A stretch of 64,000 bases of DNA, from NCBI RefSeq assembly GCF_002019605.1, contig NZ_KV917368.1, forward strand, positions 3,255,517 to 3,319,516. Reading direction: 5' to 3'. The stretch is from Alkalihalobacterium alkalinitrilicum (GTDB lineage: Bacteria; Bacillota; Bacilli; Bacillales; Bacillaceae_F). The notes under the pieces are model-generated. The model searched no databases, was not told where the DNA came from, and saw nothing but the letters and a program-made list of their open reading frames with translations. Shown here in pieces: positions 44,402 to 53,711 of the stretch. A program made the position numbers and the translations under genes. Each line of letters starts with the position of its first letter. The stretch's first letter is position 1.

Positions 44402-46987
44402 TTATGATTTTAATTTAAGCGACTCTAAATATTGCTCGAGATCATCAGCCGGTAAAGGTCGACTGTAGTAATACCCTTGACCAATAACTCCTTTAGATAG
44501 TAAAAAATCTACTTGGTCTTTGGTTTCAATCCCTTCTACGACAACATTAGAACCTAGATCCGCCCCCATCCGTATAATGGCTTCTAATAACCCTGCTGAC
44601 CTTTTATTCTTCATTACATCATGTAAAAAAGCCCGATCAATCTTTAAACTATCAATAACTATACTCTGAAGCATATTTAATGAAGAATAACCGACTCCAA
44701 AGTCATCAATCGCAACTCGCACCCCTAACATCCTTAACTGATTCACAATGTTTACTGCCTCGTTTACATCAATCATAACCCTTTCGGTAATTTCAATCTC
44801 CAAGTTACTCGGTGGAAGACCCGTTTCTTTTAACACATTTTTTACTGTTTCTATAAATGAGCGTTCCTTAAATTGACGTGCAGATACATTAACAGAAACA
44901 GGTGTTTTTAATACACCTTTATCATTCCATTCTTTACCATGCTTACATGCTTCTCTTAATACCCATTCTCCAATTTCAACTATTAGACCCGTTTCTTCTG
45001 CTATTGGGATGAATTCTGCCGGTGAAACAAATCCAAACTCTGGATTCCAACGTAATAAGGCCTCTATTCCCTTTACTCTATTTGTACTTAATTCAAATTG
45101 TGGTTGATAATGTAAAGTAAACTCCCCGTTGCCAAGTGCTTTCCGTAAAGCATTTGTGACTCGACTCTTTCGTAAGACCTGGTCATTTAAGTTATCCGAG
45201 AAAAATTGATAATTATTCTTACCGATATCTTTTGCCATGTACATAGCCAAATCGGCATTTTTTATTAGAATTTCTGCATCAAATTCGTACTCAGGGAACA
45301 TACAAACACCTATGCTTGGTGTGATAAAAACCTCGTGCCCGTGCAACTCTATAGGACTTGTTAATCTTTTGATGAGTCTTTCACAAATTATACCTGTTTT
45401 CTCTTTGTCAGTGTTTTCAACCAAAATTAGAAACTCATCTCCACCTTGTCGAGATATTAGATTATCTTTCCCTAATTGACTTTCCATGATCTTAACGAGT
45501 TTTTTTAGAACTTGGTCACCGAAATGATGTCCTAAAGTATCGTTAACATTTTTAAAATTATCGAAATCTATAAATAATATACCTAGTGAATATTTATATT
45601 CTTTTGCACTTTTAATCGCTTTATCTAACTCGATACTAAAAAGTTCACGAGTTGGAAGGCCTGTTAGAGAGTCCTTATACGCTAATTCTCTTAGTTCCTC
45701 TTCAGCACGTTTTCTCCCTGTAATATCTTGGACAAATGCGATTACATTAACAGTTCCATCATCCCTAAATACTGGTACCCCATTAACATCTATATTCACA
45801 TAGTGTCCTTTTTTATGTCTAAGAGTAAGTTCCACTCTAAGTGATTCACCATTTTTTATCCTTGTAAAAATATTGTTTACTTTTTCTAATTCAATAATCA
45901 AATCATTGATCCCTAACTTTACTAGTTCCTCTTTTTGATAACCAGTTATTTTTTCTGCAACGCTATTTACACGGTAATATTTACCCTCACTGTCTATTTC
46001 AAATATGGCATCAAGTGAATTATTATATAACGAATCAAATTTTTGTTGTGTTTGTTCTAAATCATGAACCACTATTTTAAGTTGTTCCTCTGCACGTTTT
46101 TGCTCTGTTATATCTCTTGCCATATAAACCAATCTGCTTCCTAGTCCATCTTCCTCTTGAATCGGTGTTCCTTTACCCTCAAGGTATATCCACTGCCCGT
46201 TTTTATGTTTGTAACGGAAGATTAATTTTTGTGGAGCCCCGATTTTTACTTGTTTCTCAAATACCCATATGGCATTATTAACGTCATCAGGGTGCACGAA
46301 ATCAAGCCAGTTCTTTCCCACAAGTTCAAAAGAGGAGTATCCTAAGTATTTTTCATGTGATGGAGATACATATTCATAAACCCCTTGTTGATTTAATAAA
46401 CCAACGAAGTCAGATACGTTTTCTGCTAAAAGACGATACTGTTGTTCACTTTGTTGGAGTTTCTCATTTGTTTTTTTGTGTTCAATGGCAACAGATGCTA
46501 AATGAGTAAAGTCCTCAAGAATTCCCAATTCTCGAATATTTGGTACTTTAGGTTCACCATAATATAAACCAAATGTGCCTAACACTGTTCCGTCCGAGGA
46601 TAAAATAGGTTGCGACCAATATGCTTTTAGTCCATAAGATAAGGCTAATGATTTATATTCTTTCCATAATATGTATTTTTCAATATCTTTTACAATTACC
46701 CTTTCCCTCCTATAAGCCGCTGTTCCACAAGAACCTACACTTGGACCAATTTGGGTTCCATTTAAAATCTCATTATATGATTCATCGAGGCTCGGTCCTA
46801 TCCCGTTTTCCAATGTTTGCTTTTCATCATTCAACAATAAAATGGAACAATAAGTTTTTGGGATTAGTGTTTCTATTTCTAGTGCTAGAGTTGTCAATAT
46901 TTCAGTAAGAGAGCTTCCAGTAGCAGTCATTCTCAAAACTTTGTTTTGTGCCTTTAAGGTTTGTTTATCTATTGTAATTCTACTCAT
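44402..46987 (-). CDS. Dual GGDEF-EAL signalling protein with GAF and two PAS domains
   Basis: An 861-residue cytosolic regulator of cyclic-di-GMP. Order: GAF (about 15-165), PAS (180-300), PAS (310-430), GGDEF (435-600), EAL (610-860). The cyclase motif RQGGDEF is intact. The phosphodiesterase has EALLRW, the metal-binding DDFGVGYSSL and EGIET, so both activities are possible. No I-site RxxD is seen ahead of GGDEF. No membrane segment. ATG 46987 has AAAGGG eight bases upstream. The leader contains a c-di-GMP-I riboswitch, which would tie expression to its own product. Confidence 0.92.
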   Translation of the reverse strand: MSRITIDKQTLKAQNKVLRMTATGSSLTEILTTLALEIETLIPKTYCSILLLNDEKQTLENGIGPSLDESYNEILNGTQIGPSVGSCGTAAYRRERVIVKDIEKYILWKEYKSLALSYGLKAYWSQPILSSDGTVLGTFGLYYGEPKVPNIRELGILEDFTHLASVAIEHKKTNEKLQQSEQQYRLLAENVSDFVGLLNQQGVYEYVSPSHEKYLGYSSFELVGKNWLDFVHPDDVNNAIWVFEKQVKIGAPQKLIFRYKHKNGQWIYLEGKGTPIQEEDGLGSRLVYMARDITEQKRAEEQLKIVVHDLEQTQQKFDSLYNNSLDAIFEIDSEGKYYRVNSVAEKITGYQKEELVKLGINDLIIELEKVNNIFTRIKNGESLRVELTLRHKKGHYVNIDVNGVPVFRDDGTVNVIAFVQDITGRKRAEEELRELAYKDSLTGLPTRELFSIELDKAIKSAKEYKYSLGILFIDFDNFKNVNDTLGHHFGDQVLKKLVKIMESQLGKDNLISRQGGDEFLILVENTDKEKTGIICERLIKRLTSPIELHGHEVFITPSIGVCMFPEYEFDAEILIKNADLAMYMAKDIGKNNYQFFSDNLNDQVLRKSRVTNALRKALGNGEFTLHYQPQFELSTNRVKGIEALLRWNPEFGFVSPAEFIPIAEETGLIVEIGEWVLREACKHGKEWNDKGVLKTPVSVNVSARQFKERSFIETVKNVLKETGLPPSNLEIEITERVMIDVNEAVNIVNQLRMLGVRVAIDDFGVGYSSLNMLQSIVIDSLKIDRAFLHDVMKNKRSAGLLEAIIRMGADLGSNVVVEGIETKDQVDFLLSKGVIGQGYYYSRPLPADDLEQYLESLKLKS

Positions 46988-47059
46988 ATCCATATCCCTT
47001 TCTTATTTCAATATAAATAAAATACACACCCCGTTAATAAGGATATGTTTCCCTAAAAC

Positions 47060-47137
47060 GGCACCTGGCTGGCTTAACAAAAGTTTTAGCCCCTATAGTT
47101 TAGCGTCCCCCCATTACTGAAGGTTTGTCCAGGTCAT
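47060..47137 (-). ncRNA. Cyclic-di-GMP-I (GEMM) riboswitch
   Basis: Read on the minus strand, the P1 arms ACCTGG and CCAGGT are perfectly complementary. Between them are the conserved GEMM pieces ACAAACC, GGGACGCTAAA, a TATAGGGGCTAA segment, and AGCCAGGTGCCG at the 3' side. It starts about 150 bases upstream of the GGDEF-EAL gene. No clear intrinsic terminator follows, so control could be at translation or through an alternative fold of the leader. Confidence 0.88.
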
Positions 47138-47289
47138 TTTTTTTTGATAAATATCAAAATAATACTTATAATATTAGCACTATTAACAACTTATTTCGTC
47201 AAATATCTTTTTAATTTTTCGGATAACTACCATTTCCAAAAAAAGGGAGTAAATAGGTTGTTACCCTTTTTTTACATATTTAATTTCTT

Positions 47290-47445
47290 AAGCATTTTTT
47301 CCTTTATGGATTTGTGTACATAAGCATGTATTTATCGATTGATGTCCAGCCATTGCTGCAACTTTATGTACGTCAATCCTGCTTCCAATGCAGAAGTACA
47401 GAAATAACGTCGTAAGCCATGTGGTGACAAGGGTTCATTACTAGT
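47290..47445 (-). pseudogene. Tyrosine recombinase C-terminal remnant
   Basis: PLSPHGLRRYFCTSALEAGL contains the HxxR box; after a frameshift, KVAAMAGHQSINTC supplies the second His region. The nucleophile Tyr is lost. A small piece of an old integrase. Confidence 0.55.
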
Positions 47446-48010
47446 ATTTCTACTATTTTCTAAATAATTTATTTACTGTCTTACTTGAAAGGAATGACTA
47501 ATAAAGTTTTAGTCATACTCTTACCTAATTTAAATCTAAATATTAACCCAATAACAATTAACTCTGTTCAATACAAAGAGATCATCTTTTACAAGGTGCT
47601 TAGGCTTTTTAAAATGTCCTTTACAAAGGGTGCACTTTAAAGCGCAACTCATTTTTTTTAAGAAAAGAGAGGAACGCCATATTTCAGCGCATATTACATT
47701 TGAATGGCTTATACTAAGACGCTCTGGGTTCAAAAGTGAAACAGTATAGCCTAGACTTTCAAGCCTTCGTAGTGAATGTCAAACAATGGATTGTTGTTTT
47801 CGCCTATCGGGGGAATCTTCTCCTAAATCGACGTACATTTCTTTACTGGTCAATAAGTAATCTCTGGCTTTTAAATACATGAATGACTGTGCAGTAAATG
47901 ACAAACAATGGGTAAAAAGTGCTATAATAAAAACTAAAAGCCCATACTTCTTGTGGAACCCTTGACACATATAAAATAAACTTAGCCAAACGTAACCGGA
48001 GGACCCCAAT
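47446..48010. other. Intergenic region upstream of the GGDEF/B12 cluster
   Basis: Mostly non-coding. A possible sigma-A promoter, ATGACA (47898-47903), 19 bases, TATAAT (47923-47928), lies 83 bases ahead of the GGDEF gene. A short near-direct repeat (AATGTCAAACAATGG at about 47773 and AATGACAAACAATGG at about 47897) spans the region. Confidence 0.4.
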
Positions 48011-48919
48011 TTGACCAAAAATGGTGATATTCTTACAATCTTTCCTTTGGTTTACATAGTTATAGACGATTCTATGACTATTAAGACGATTAGTGGTCGA
48101 AGCAATACTATGTTATCAAAGGATACTGAGTTTTTTGAGGGTAAGAGTCTTAGTCTAATACTTGACACCCCCTCTTTGTACAAATTAAAAGAGCTTTTGC
48201 AAAATGAAGAAAGTGATGAGATTACGACAGAGTTGAATTTTCAAATCGCTTTTGAAATTCATTCTTTCCAAGCTTTTATTCGAAAAATAGACAGCTTAAC
48301 TATGATTCTATTGACCCCCTTATCCCAAGAGTATTTAGACACGGTTGAAACTATAATGAAAATTAGTTCTGACCTATCACAGTTAAACTCAGAATTAATG
48401 AGGAAAAATAAGATTATTAACGAACAAAAGAAGGAACTAGAAAAATTAAGCTTTACGGATAGTTTGACAGGATTATATAATCGTAGACAGTTTAATCAAG
48501 CGATTCAAACAGAGCTTATAAAGGCTAAGCGAAAGAAGTATCCTATAACGATCCTTATGATTGATCTTAACAATTTTAAAGAGATAAACGATACCTTTGG
48601 CCATGACAAAGGAGACCATTTATTACAGGGGTTTGCAACCATAACAAAAAGACATATCCGCCATGGCCTTGACTTTGCCTTCCGAACAGGAGGAGACGAG
48701 TTCCTCCTAATATTAACAGACTGTGATGAAAAAGAAGCGATTGACATTGGAGCTAGACTTAATAAAGAATTCCAAAAAATCACGGATATTTCGTCAATCT
48801 CTTATGGTGCTGTATCAATCCCTTATGATGATGATACAAAAGTTGAAGCTTTTATCCAGGCCGCAGATCAAAAAATGTATGAGTTCAAAAAGGAGCTAAA
48901 AAGAGATGGGGCAAGGTAG
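48011..48919 (+). CDS. Diguanylate cyclase with N-terminal PAS-like sensor
   Basis: A 302-residue soluble GGDEF protein that should make cyclic-di-GMP from two GTP. Residues 1-105 look like a PAS-type domain (PLVYIVIDDSMTIKTISG), a helix (125-150) acts as a signalling linker, and the cyclase core follows: LTGLYNRRQF, LMIDLNNFKEINDTFGHDKGD and the active site RTGGDEFLL. The I-site is degenerate (RHGLD rather than RxxD at the right spacing). The start is a TTG with GGAGGA seven bases upstream. The 3' end overlaps the B12-binding gene by 14 bases. Confidence 0.9.
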   Translation: MTKNGDILTIFPLVYIVIDDSMTIKTISGRSNTMLSKDTEFFEGKSLSLILDTPSLYKLKELLQNEESDEITTELNFQIAFEIHSFQAFIRKIDSLTMILLTPLSQEYLDTVETIMKISSDLSQLNSELMRKNKIINEQKKELEKLSFTDSLTGLYNRRQFNQAIQTELIKAKRKKYPITILMIDLNNFKEINDTFGHDKGDHLLQGFATITKRHIRHGLDFAFRTGGDEFLLILTDCDEKEAIDIGARLNKEFQKITDISSISYGAVSIPYDDDTKVEAFIQAADQKMYEFKKELKRDGAR

Positions 48920-49544
48920 AATAACAGAAAATTTTTCAACTGAATATTTATCCTACTTGTTAGAGTCAAACCGGACAGAAGCACGTCGTTTAATCCTAGA
49001 TCAATTTAAACACAATATCCCAATAGAACATACGTATTTCGGAATTGAAAAGACAATGTATAAAATCGGACAAATGTGGCAACGAAATGAAATTACAGTA
49101 GCTAATGAACACCTTGCATCTGCGATTGTTCACCAAAATGTAATGGAATGTTATCAATATGTTATTAACCAGAAGCCCAAGAAAGGTCGCGTCATCACTT
49201 GTACAACACAAGAAGAATTACATGATTTGGGGATAAAATTGGTCAACCATATTCTAGAATACCAAGGTTATGATGTAATCTATTTAGGTAATAAGTTACC
49301 CATTAAAGATGCGATTCCTTTTTTCAAAAAAGAAAATCCAGATTATATTGCAATCTCTGTCACAATCTATACTCACGTTCATCATGCCAAGGAATTAATT
49401 GATAAAATTAAAAATGAACCTCAATTGAAGGATAGCAAAATCATCATTGGTGGTTACTGTTTCAAACAAAATCCCTCCTTATTAAAACTATTAAACTATG
49501 ACTGCTACATTGAAGACATAACTGATTTGGTTACGAAAATTTAG
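48906..49544 (+). CDS. Cobalamin-binding photosensor-type protein (CarH/AerR-like, no DNA-binding domain)
   Basis: A 212-residue protein with a four-helix B12-binding cap (about 15-85) and a Rossmann B12-binding domain (about 94-210). The cap has W58 and E68-H69 in MWQRNEITVANEH, the Wx9EH motif of CarH/LitR B12 photoreceptors. The Rossmann domain has ELHDLG (104-109), the ExHxxG motif whose H106 would be the lower cobalt ligand. There is no MerR-type DNA-binding domain, so it is a stand-alone sensor like AerR. The 14-base overlap with the GGDEF gene and AAGGAG inside that gene indicate co-translation and a shared pathway. Confidence 0.85.
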   Translation: MGQGRITENFSTEYLSYLLESNRTEARRLILDQFKHNIPIEHTYFGIEKTMYKIGQMWQRNEITVANEHLASAIVHQNVMECYQYVINQKPKKGRVITCTTQEELHDLGIKLVNHILEYQGYDVIYLGNKLPIKDAIPFFKKENPDYIAISVTIYTHVHHAKELIDKIKNEPQLKDSKIIIGGYCFKQNPSLLKLLNYDCYIEDITDLVTKI

Positions 49545-49729
49545 TGACAACGGGACGGTGCCTGCCTCTTTTTGGTTAAAGTTAAAAAATACCTGATTTT
49601 AGCTTGATCAACTAGGGCGACTCTCACGGTCCAACACAAATAAATGGTGAATAAATACTTAGAATCCACTTCAATATCGGAGGGACCGCTCTCGTGGAAA
49701 AAACTTTGGCAAGAAGGAGCTACTGAATC
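49545..49729 (+). other. Gap inside the B12/GGDEF cluster
   Basis: 185 bases. Partially complementary segments CTCACGGTCC and GGGACCGCTCTCGTGG (about 49622-49700) could fold into a long hairpin. AAGGAG stands 10 bases before the ATG at 49730. May contain a promoter or attenuator. Confidence 0.35.
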
Positions 49730-50035
49730 ATGTATATTGTACATTCGATTGTTACTGTACCAACTGAAAAATTAGATGAGGTCATTTCTCTATATCAAAA
49801 CCGCTCACGGTTAGTTGATCAAGCACCCGGATTCATTTCCTTTAAGCTTTTGCAAAATGATATTAAGCCAGAAGAATTGACAGTAATGATGGAATGGGAT
49901 CAAAAAGAAGACTATTTTGCATGGGTTAAAAGTTCCGACTTTAAACGTATTCATGAATTAGAAAAAAATTATCCTGATCAAGATTTAGCAGCAATTAAGC
50001 CCGTTGTAAAACGATATGAGGTGAGAGCATTTTAA
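49730..50035 (+). CDS. ABM-domain (antibiotic biosynthesis monooxygenase-like) protein
   Basis: A 101-residue dimeric alpha/beta-barrel type protein. MYIVHSIVTVPTEKLDEVIS, then QAPGFISFKLLQ and VMMEWDQKEDYFAWVKS match the ABM fold, which includes heme-degrading IsdG/HmoA enzymes. The substrate is unknown; in this setting, a tetrapyrrole such as heme or a corrinoid is an attractive guess only. The stop overlaps the next start by one base (TAATG). Confidence 0.78.
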   Translation: MYIVHSIVTVPTEKLDEVISLYQNRSRLVDQAPGFISFKLLQNDIKPEELTVMMEWDQKEDYFAWVKSSDFKRIHELEKNYPDQDLAAIKPVVKRYEVRAF

Positions 50036-50379
50036 TGGAAGAAGCACAAAATAAATTGGTCGAAGAAATAGTTGTGAAAATCTATGAGAAATATCCTGAT
50101 TTAGTTGAAAAATTTGGAGAACACGGTAAAAGGAAGACCTTTGAGGACAACATTCACCATTTTAATTCTTTGAATCTAGCTTATGAGGCAAATCATGTAG
50201 AGATATTTGTTAACTACACTATGTGGTTAAACGATGTACTTACAACTCGCGGTGTTTCTACTGAAATTATTATTGAAAATTATAATATTATTGTAGATGT
50301 TATTGAAGGAAAGCTGACTAAGGAAAGAGTAGCATTTTATAATAAAGCCATTGAGCAGGCAGTGTGGAGTTTATTGTAA
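50035..50379 (+). CDS. Hypothetical all-helical protein, possible accessory of the B12 sensor
   Basis: A 114-residue protein predicted to be entirely helical, with a KYPDLVEKFGEHGKRK loop, NIHHFNSLNLAYEANHVEIF and YTMWLNDVLTTRGVS. From memory, this layout resembles helical N-terminal segments found ahead of B12-binding or sensory modules in other bacteria; I could not verify it. Several His (HGK, IHH, NHV) could bind a cofactor. Translationally coupled to the ABM gene by TAATG, and probably last in the cluster. Confidence 0.65.
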   Translation: MEEAQNKLVEEIVVKIYEKYPDLVEKFGEHGKRKTFEDNIHHFNSLNLAYEANHVEIFVNYTMWLNDVLTTRGVSTEIIIENYNIIVDVIEGKLTKERVAFYNKAIEQAVWSLL

Positions 50380-50468
50380 TTCTCTTTTACCTGGGGGGAT
50401 ATACCACATATCATGGTACGGTTCTAGGCCAATAGGAAATAGTCATTATTCAATGAATGTTTTTTTTA

Positions 50469-50510
50469 GAGGGTGCAAACAAGAAATGCTCACGCTATTT
50501 CAGCACCCAC
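50469..50510 (+). terminator. Possible terminator of the B12/GGDEF cluster
   Basis: GGGTGC and GCACCC arms with a long A-rich loop, about 90 bases after the last gene of the cluster. No good T-run follows, so the assignment is weak. Confidence 0.35.
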
Positions 50511-50535
50511 TTGCTCATTTATTTTATTATTTAAT

Positions 50536-52068
50536 AACTCAACTTTCGCACCTTGAAAATTGATCTTTGAGTGGGTCTATCAAAGCTTTAAGAACTATTA
50601 AGTATGTTACTTGACGAGTGCTTTTAAACAGAAAAAGCACCTGCTTCTTTGGTATAGTGGAATTGACTAGAAACCATTACCACAAAGAAGAAGTGCCTTC
50701 TCTATGATAAATGAAAAACACTCGAATGAGCAACTGCCAAATGAACTTGAATCTGTATTTTCTGAGTTACAAGTAAGGAAACACTTGCGTCAAGCAGGTA
50801 TTCAAAAAAACTTTGGGTTTTCATGTGCCTATTTGTTTCGGCTTGTTTTTTGCCTAATTTTCCATCAAAAAAATTGGTTTACCCTTGTCACATCCAAAAA
50901 GAGTGATTCTTTTCCAGGCAAAGATACCGTCTATCGATTTTTAAATCATTCCAAGTTTGCTTGGAGGAAATTTCTTTTACACTTTAGTGCGGCTACCATT
51001 CAAAAAGTCAGCATACTTACATCAAAGGACCGTCCAAAAGTGCTCATCATAGACGACTCTACGTTTGATCGTAATCGTAGTAAAAATGTTGAGTTACTTG
51101 CCCGTTGTTTTGATCACGCTTCTTTGAAAATGCGATTTTATAAAGGATTTCGAATGCTTACATTAGGCTGGTCAGACGGGCATACTTTCATACCAATTGA
51201 CTTCTCTTTACTAAGCTCAAATACATCTTCCATTAACGGAATCAATGAAGAAGTTGATAAGCGATGTTCTGGTTATAAACGCCGTACAGAAGCGTTACAG
51301 TCTGCACCTGATCAAATTCCGGCGATGATTGAACGAGCGTTATCCAAGGGAATTGAAGCGTCTTACGTATTAATGGACACATGGTTCACTCAACAACCTC
51401 TTATTAAAGCTATCGTTGAACAAGGGCTTGATGTGATTGGGATGGTGAAGAACGGCAAGCAGCGATACAACGTGAATGGACAAATGCTTTCCTTAAAACA
51501 ACTCTATCGATCTGCGACGCTACTTCAAGGAAAGAAAGGGCTTCTTCGTTCAATCACGACAACGATGGCTAATGGCGTATCCGTTAAAGTCGTGTTCGTT
51601 CAAAATCGTAATAAAAAGAGTGAATGGCTTGCCATTTTAAGCACCGATTGCACACTTTCTGAACAAGAAATTGTCCGTATTTACGGCATTCGTTGGGATA
51701 TTGAAGTGTTCTTTAAAACGACAAAGTCACTTCTTCGCTTACAAAAAGAGTTTCAAGGACGCTCGTATGACTTACTCATCAGCCATACAACGATCGTCTT
51801 CACTAGATACATTGTTCTCTCGTGGCAAAATCGTTGCCACACAAATGAGCGTACATTAGGCGGTTTATTCTATGACCTTTGTGACGAAGTGAATGAACTT
51901 GATTGGGCTGTTGCATTGCAGTAATTAATCGAGCTTCTTCAAGATGTACTGAAGAAAACGAACAAACAAACACAACAGTTACTCAAAAATCAACTGTCAC
52001 AATGGATTGCAGGTCTACCAAGTTACATCAGGGCTTACCTGCCTAATTTGGTCTGCGAAAGTTGAGTT
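50536..52068 (+). mobile_element. IS4-family insertion sequence, transposase broken
   Basis: Perfect 15-bp inverted repeats AACTCAACTTTCGCA (50536-50550) and complement (52054-52068). A 10-bp direct repeat TGCTCATTTA stands a little outside (50512-50521 and 52080-52089). It could be the target duplication, although the spacing is unequal on the two sides (14 and 11 bases). A long inverted repeat GCACCTGCTTCTTTG / CAAAGAAGAAGTGC lies just before the transposase start and would block read-through. Confidence 0.75.
50704..52065 (+). pseudogene. IS4-family transposase with premature stop
   Basis: DDE transposase with VLIIDDSTFDRN (Asp), YVLMDTWFTQ (Asp) and IYGIRWDIEVFFKTTKSLL, which is the Y-R-E-K signature of IS4. 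The frame is stopped by TAA at 51922-51924 and would otherwise run 46 codons more to 52065 (LIELLQDVLKKTNKQTQQLL onward). The catalytic residues are all before the stop, so partial activity cannot be ruled out. Confidence 0.8.
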
Positions 52069-52304
52069 AATAAGCAACCTGCTCATTTAACTTTAACTAC
52101 ATCTTTCACAAAGTAATCTAGCATAGAAGCTTCTTCTTGCGTAGTATAACGCCTACTACACATTAAAGAACGACGATTTTCTTATTCCGCCTTACTGACT
52201 CGTGAATACAATGAGCACATCTTTGAAAATAATTGAGTGTTTATGTAAATTCACAAAAGACGGTCAAGGTAAAATCACCCCCAACTAGTAGATTAAGACT
52301 TCTA
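52069..52304. other. Intergenic stretch between IS4 and the serine recombinase
   Basis: About 235 bases without a supported gene or hairpin. It probably belongs to the same mobile region. Confidence 0.3.
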
Positions 52305-53711
52305 TTAAACCTCGCATTCAATTTCCGTACCGTCCAACAAAGTCACAATAATTTTTTCTCCTTTAAATACCGTCATCTTTTCAATTAGCTTAAAGTATAA
52401 ATCTATATCAAACTCTGTTAATGTTGTAGCTTCCTTGAAAATTTCAATAAACTGTTCTGTTTTATATTTTTTTAGAAGATTGTCGCTTCCTTGCTGTCTC
52501 CACTTATTTATAAAGTGATCTTTATTTTCTAGTATGACGTTAAATACATTTATAAAGGCTTGGTATAAAGTTCTATCATCTGTATGCTTATTCTCACAGC
52601 TCTTTTCACCTTTAATAGTGTATTTTCTGTTGCATCTCCAGATTTTCCTTCTTAGCGTTTCGTTTGTAGAGTTCCAAACCTTTCTGCCAAATGGACTGTC
52701 GCAATGGCCACATAAAACTCTTCCTGCAAAAGGATTATCAATCGTAGCATAATCAACTTTTACAATCCCATGTTTCTCAGCAAAGGCTCGCCTTCTCTCC
52801 ATTTCTAGCTGAACCGCTTCCCACATGTCTTTTGGGATAATCGCTGGATGGCTTTCTTCGACATAGTACCTTGGAATTTGGCCGGTATTTTGTACTCTCT
52901 TTTTTGTCAGATAGTCGACTGTATAAGTCTTTTGCAGGAGAGCATCACCTTTATACTTTTCATTACTAAGCATTTTCCTTATGCTGCTTTCATACCATTT
53001 GGCTTTGCCGTTCCAGTTTGGAACACCATCTTCCTCAAGCTCTCTTGCTATCCTGTTCGGTCCCTTTCCATCCAGATAGTCTTTATAAATTCTTCTTACT
53101 ATCTTAGCTTGCTTTTGATTAACGATAAGGTTGCCATCCTCATCTTTGTCATAACCCAGGAATTTTGTATGGTTAACTGCTACTTTTCCCTGTTCAAACC
53201 GCCGCCTAATTCCCCAGGTTGAATTTTCCGAAATTGATCTACTCTCATCTTGGGCTAGACTGGAAAGGATACTTAACAAAACTTCACCCTTGGCATCTAA
53301 TGTGTTAATGTTTTCTTTCTGAAAAATAACGCCAATTCCTAAGTCCTTCAGTTGCCTGACAAAATTCAAGCAATCTAGGGTGTTTCTTGCAAATCTTGAT
53401 ATTGATTTTGTAATGATCATGTCTATCTTTTTTTCCTTGCAGTCCTTAATCATTTTATTGAACTGCTCTCGCTTTTTCGTATTAGTTCCTGATATTCCTT
53501 CATCTGCGTAAATTCCTGCTAGTTCATAGTCGGGGTGGCTTGAAATGTAACTTGTATAATACTCAACTTGGGCTTCATAACTTGATAACTGTTCTAATTG
53601 GTCTGTCGACACTCGGCAATAAGCCGCCATCTTCTTTTTCTGTGGCTCTAACTGTTCTGAGTTGTTCAGGCAGGTTGCTCTTGCTGGTATAACTGTAATG
53701 TTTCTTGCCAT
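52305..53711 (-). CDS. Large serine recombinase
   Basis: A 468-residue site-specific recombinase. The resolvase domain has the nucleophile Ser in AAYCRVSTDQLEQLSS (about 29-44), then GIYADEGISGTNTKKR, ITKSISRFARNTLD and SSLAQDESRSISE. It is followed by the recombinase domain (FLGYDKDEDG onward) and a zinc ribbon (CGHCDSPFGRK and CNRK...C). A short coiled coil precedes the C-terminus. Such proteins integrate and excise phages and conjugative elements. It looks complete. Its first 45 codons overlap the 3' end of the truncated upstream recombinase in another frame. Confidence 0.88.
   Translation of the reverse strand: MARNITVIPARATCLNNSEQLEPQKKKMAAYCRVSTDQLEQLSSYEAQVEYYTSYISSHPDYELAGIYADEGISGTNTKKREQFNKMIKDCKEKKIDMIITKSISRFARNTLDCLNFVRQLKDLGIGVIFQKENINTLDAKGEVLLSILSSLAQDESRSISENSTWGIRRRFEQGKVAVNHTKFLGYDKDEDGNLIVNQKQAKIVRRIYKDYLDGKGPNRIARELEEDGVPNWNGKAKWYESSIRKMLSNEKYKGDALLQKTYTVDYLTKKRVQNTGQIPRYYVEESHPAIIPKDMWEAVQLEMERRRAFAEKHGIVKVDYATIDNPFAGRVLCGHCDSPFGRKVWNSTNETLRRKIWRCNRKYTIKGEKSCENKHTDDRTLYQAFINVFNVILENKDHFINKWRQQGSDNLLKKYKTEQFIEIFKEATTLTEFDIDLYFKLIEKMTVFKGEKIIVTLLDGTEIECEV

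Noticed and set aside
47536-48018. Two minus-strand frames of 65 and 79 codons upstream of the GGDEF gene
   Set aside because: No good start signals. The second overlaps the promoter and start of the GGDEF gene. A CxxC-like piece in the first may be decayed coding DNA but cannot be supported.
49545-49729. Cobalamin riboswitch before the ABM gene
   Set aside because: Expected because of the B12 sensor nearby, but no B12-box or the required multi-helix layout could be found; only a loose hairpin is present.
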